NCBI RefSeq assembly: GCF_902810435.1
Contig: NZ_LR778174.1
Location: forward strand, 1,351,501 to 1,415,500
From: Veillonella parvula
GTDB taxonomy: Bacteria > Bacillota > Negativicutes > Veillonellales > Veillonellaceae
Direction: 5' to 3'
Length of the DNA: 64,000 bases
Positions within the stretch are counted from its first letter, which is position 1. Every line of letters begins with the position of its first letter. Under the pieces are notes generated by a model. It did not search any database, was not told the origin of the DNA, and was given only the letters and a program-made list of their open reading frames with translations. Shown here in pieces: positions 61,959 through 64,000 of the stretch. The translations under genes and the position numbers were made by a program.

Positions 61959-62405
61959 TTAAATTTTCAAATCAATAATCGCAGATACACCTACGCCTTG
62001 AACACGAGATGCACCAACTGGGTTTGTGCTATTAACAGGAACTAATCCTTTTACACGAACCATACCATTAAAGCTACCTTCTACTTGAGCAACAGCTTTA
62101 ACTTCTTCAATGCTAGAAGCAGGCCCAGTAACTTGAGCCGCACCGATATAACCTTTTGTACCAATACTGATAATAGGAACTACTTTAGTTGTATATTCAG
62201 TACTCAAGTTATTTTGTTTCAATAATTTATTTAGGAAAGAGTCAATTTGTGGACCAAATTTGTTAACAACAATGCCGATACCACCAATTTTAGCTGCACC
62301 ACCAAGAATGCTGCTAAGTCCACCAGCTTGAGTTGTCAAGATACCACCAAATGCAGTTGTAGTTAAACAAATCCCTAGAACAGCTGTAATAATCTTCTTT
62401 TTCAT
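61959..62405 (-). CDS. Exported small protein of unknown function
   Basis: A 148-residue protein with a Sec signal peptide (MKKKIITAVLGICLTTTAFG, cleavage near residue 27). The mature part begins with a Gly-rich stretch (GGLSSILGGAAKIGGIGIVV) and then a predicted beta-rich domain (VVPIISIGTKGYIGAAQVTGP ... GVGVSAIIDLKI). I do not recognise the family. AGGAGG precedes the ATG. It probably lies in the periplasm. The 260 bp upstream are AT-rich, with no further gene seen. Confidence 0.75.
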   Translation of the reverse strand: MKKKIITAVLGICLTTTAFGGILTTQAGGLSSILGGAAKIGGIGIVVNKFGPQIDSFLNKLLKQNNLSTEYTTKVVPIISIGTKGYIGAAQVTGPASSIEEVKAVAQVEGSFNGMVRVKGLVPVNSTNPVGASRVQGVGVSAIIDLKI

Positions 62406-62666
62406 AATAAGCCTCCTATAGATACTTATATTTTAACAAATTCTATACATAGATTCTAGTGAAAGTATAAGAACTTACACATAAAGATACTAACATAATA
62501 TAGATTTTCGATGAATTCTTAATGAATTTTACGCAACTTAATTTAATGCTATCATCAACGATAAATCGTGTCAACATCTAATACAAGCTACATCTAGAAA
62601 GCTCAAAAATTGAAATAAAAAGATTAACAAAATGATATAGTTTAATTACTTTTATTAATTATAAAT

Positions 62667-63674
62667 TTAACAAATTCGTGGAACCTGATCTTCGCCTAAT
62701 AAATCAATCAGACGAACACCTCCAATAGCCGTTTGTAGACCAACCTTACCAATATTTTTATCTATAGTCTTACCAATTAAAACAGCTTCACTGCCCTCTT
62801 CAAAGCTATGAAGAATCTTAAGGACTTCGTTCGTAATAGATGGCTCTACAATAAGAACCACTTTCCCTTCATTCGCTAAATATAAAGGGTCATACCCTAA
62901 TATATTACATACTGACTGTACCTCTTCATGAATTGGTATAGCCGTTTCTTCAACCTTAATGCCTACTTGACTCTGATCAGCGATCTCTTTTAAAACGGTA
63001 CCTAGGCCACCACGAGTGGGATCTCTCAACAAAGCAACTTGAGTTCCTACTTTATCTAATACTGCTTGAACCATCTTATTTAGTGGTGCACAGTCAGTTG
63101 TTAAGGAGTCAGATAAATCTAAACCAAACCGTTGCCCCATAACGGCAATGGAGTGATCTCCAATAGCACCTGACAAAATGATATCCATCCCTGCTTTCAC
63201 ACGATGTGGACCAATATCTATTCCATCTGGAATCATGCCAATACCAGCAGTATTAATGTAGATTTTATCTACTTCGCCCTTTTTAACGACCTTTGTATCA
63301 CCTGTAACAATTTGAACATTTGCGGCTTTTGCCATTACTGACATAGTGCGAAGAATTTCATCTAGCTCTTCAAAGGCCAAACCTTCTTCTAAAATAAGAC
63401 CACAACTTAAATATTGAGGTATCGCGCCATTCATGGCTAAATCATTCACAGTTCCACAAACAGCCAACTTGCCAATATTACCACCAGGAAAGAACGCAGG
63501 TTGCACCACATAGGAATCCGTAGAGAAAGCCATGCGCCCGGCTGTAACAGGAAACTGGGCACCATCGTGTAGGGGCGCCAATAAATCATTTGTAAAATAT
63601 TTCAAAATAAAACGGTCCGTCAACTCATGACTAAATCGTCCACCATTACCATGGACTAAGCGAACTCGTTCCAT
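62667..63674 (-). CDS. hypE: Hydrogenase maturation protein HypE
   Basis: A 335-residue AIR-synthase-fold enzyme that dehydrates the thiocarbamate on its C-terminal Cys to a cyano group for the NiFe hydrogenase cofactor. It starts MERVRLVHGNGGRF, contains FSTDSYVVQPAFFPGGNIG, GDHSIAVMGQRFGL and LRDPTRGGLGTVL, and ends with the required PRIC. ATG 63674 after GGGAGG is preferred over upstream in-frame codons that lie in hypD. Confidence 0.97.
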   Translation of the reverse strand: MERVRLVHGNGGRFSHELTDRFILKYFTNDLLAPLHDGAQFPVTAGRMAFSTDSYVVQPAFFPGGNIGKLAVCGTVNDLAMNGAIPQYLSCGLILEEGLAFEELDEILRTMSVMAKAANVQIVTGDTKVVKKGEVDKIYINTAGIGMIPDGIDIGPHRVKAGMDIILSGAIGDHSIAVMGQRFGLDLSDSLTTDCAPLNKMVQAVLDKVGTQVALLRDPTRGGLGTVLKEIADQSQVGIKVEETAIPIHEEVQSVCNILGYDPLYLANEGKVVLIVEPSITNEVLKILHSFEEGSEAVLIGKTIDKNIGKVGLQTAIGGVRLIDLLGEDQVPRIC

Positions 63675-63675
63675 A

Positions 63676-64000
63676 TTAATCCTCCCACGTCGATCCACCA
63701 CTAGAATAACCATATTTATACCATGCAGCACAGCTACCCTCTACAGATACCATACAGGCACCTACTGGATGATCTGCGGTACAGCTTTTACCAAATAACG
63801 GACATTCACTAGGTTTAATAAGGCCTTGTAAAACACGTCCACATTGACAGCCTTTAGGATCAAGGGATGGTTTATCTAAGTTAATAGGTAGGACAAGCTC
63901 TACATCGTAAGCTGTATATTCACCCTTTAATGCTAAGCCAGAGTTAGGAATAACACCAATACCACGCCATACATCATCGCATACTTCATACACTTCCTCG
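63676..64000 (-). CDS. hypD: Hydrogenase maturation protein HypD (C-terminal part; 5' end outside window)
   Basis: About 107 C-terminal residues are visible, in frame to the window edge. They carry the HypD cysteine region CQCGRVLQG...ECPLFGKSCTADHPVGACMVSVEGSCAAWYKY that binds the 4Fe-4S cluster. HypD with HypC carries the Fe(CN)2CO unit. Its stop lies one base before the hypE ATG. A NiFe hydrogenase is therefore expected elsewhere in the genome. Confidence 0.95.
   Translation of the reverse strand, partial: EEVYEVCDDVWRGIGVIPNSGLALKGEYTAYDVELVLPINLDKPSLDPKGCQCGRVLQGLIKPSECPLFGKSCTADHPVGACMVSVEGSCAAWYKYGYSSGGSTWED

Overview
The window reads as chromosome of a diderm Firmicute of the class Negativicutes, most probably Veillonella or a close relative. 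This is an inference from gene content; no rRNA or species marker is present. Firmicute-type genes (fapR-plsX-fab operon, FabK as the enoyl reductase, class III ribonucleotide reductase, BioY) stand beside outer-membrane genes (short LptD-like protein, Wza-type export protein, secretin). DNA is AT-rich. Nearly everything lies on the minus strand; only a FabK-like reductase and a gamma-carbonic anhydrase at 14.0-15.6 kb are on the plus strand. I see no insertion sequence, prophage, CRISPR array, tRNA or rRNA.

Layout. 1-4.4 kb: smc (truncated by the window edge), a radical-SAM protein and rnc. 4.4-12.3 kb: fatty-acid/phospholipid operon in transcription order fapR, plsX, fabH, fabK, fabD, fabG, acpP, an FMN oxidoreductase, fabF, rnc, with a promoter and a candidate FapR box in front and a hairpin attenuator after acpP. 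12.5-13.5 kb: yceD-rpmF behind a consensus promoter, and a very short rubredoxin. 15.6-19.8 kb: ClC channel, nrdG and nrdD with candidate NrdR boxes.

20-39 kb: an envelope polysaccharide locus transcribed leftward: Wza export protein, membrane 4,6-dehydratase, Wzz, BY-kinase-like protein, aminotransferase, initiating phosphoglycosyltransferase, LicD, IspD-like cytidylyltransferase, SDR, one GT4, Wzy-like polymerase, ATP-grasp protein, CapA, Wzx-like flippase, UDP-glucuronate epimerase, UDP-glucose dehydrogenase, VanZ and a CpsB-like PHP protein. Both tyrosine-phosphorylation proteins (CpsD-like and CpsB-like) have lost their catalytic signatures, which is the most striking observation here. 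The sugar genes predict a polymer with a 4-amino-dideoxy sugar, uronic acids and a CDP-activated alcohol phosphate.

39.5-44.2 kb: a complete branched-chain amino-acid (Liv) ABC transporter. 44.2-48.3 kb: an ABC-F ATPase and a two-gene unit of a PilP/GspC-like protein plus secretin. 48.4-53.5 kb: galE, pgi, a second NAD-dependent UDP-sugar epimerase, RNase H, YbaK-type deacylase. 53.5-58.2 kb: nucleoid-associated protein and a biotin-linked set (MaoC-like hotdog protein, BioY, thiolase, acyl-CoA/ACP ligase) preceded by a promoter whose -35 lies inside a BirA-operator-like inverted repeat. 58.2-62.4 kb: galU, LptD-like protein and two secreted proteins of unknown function. 62.6-64 kb: hypE and the 3' part of hypD.
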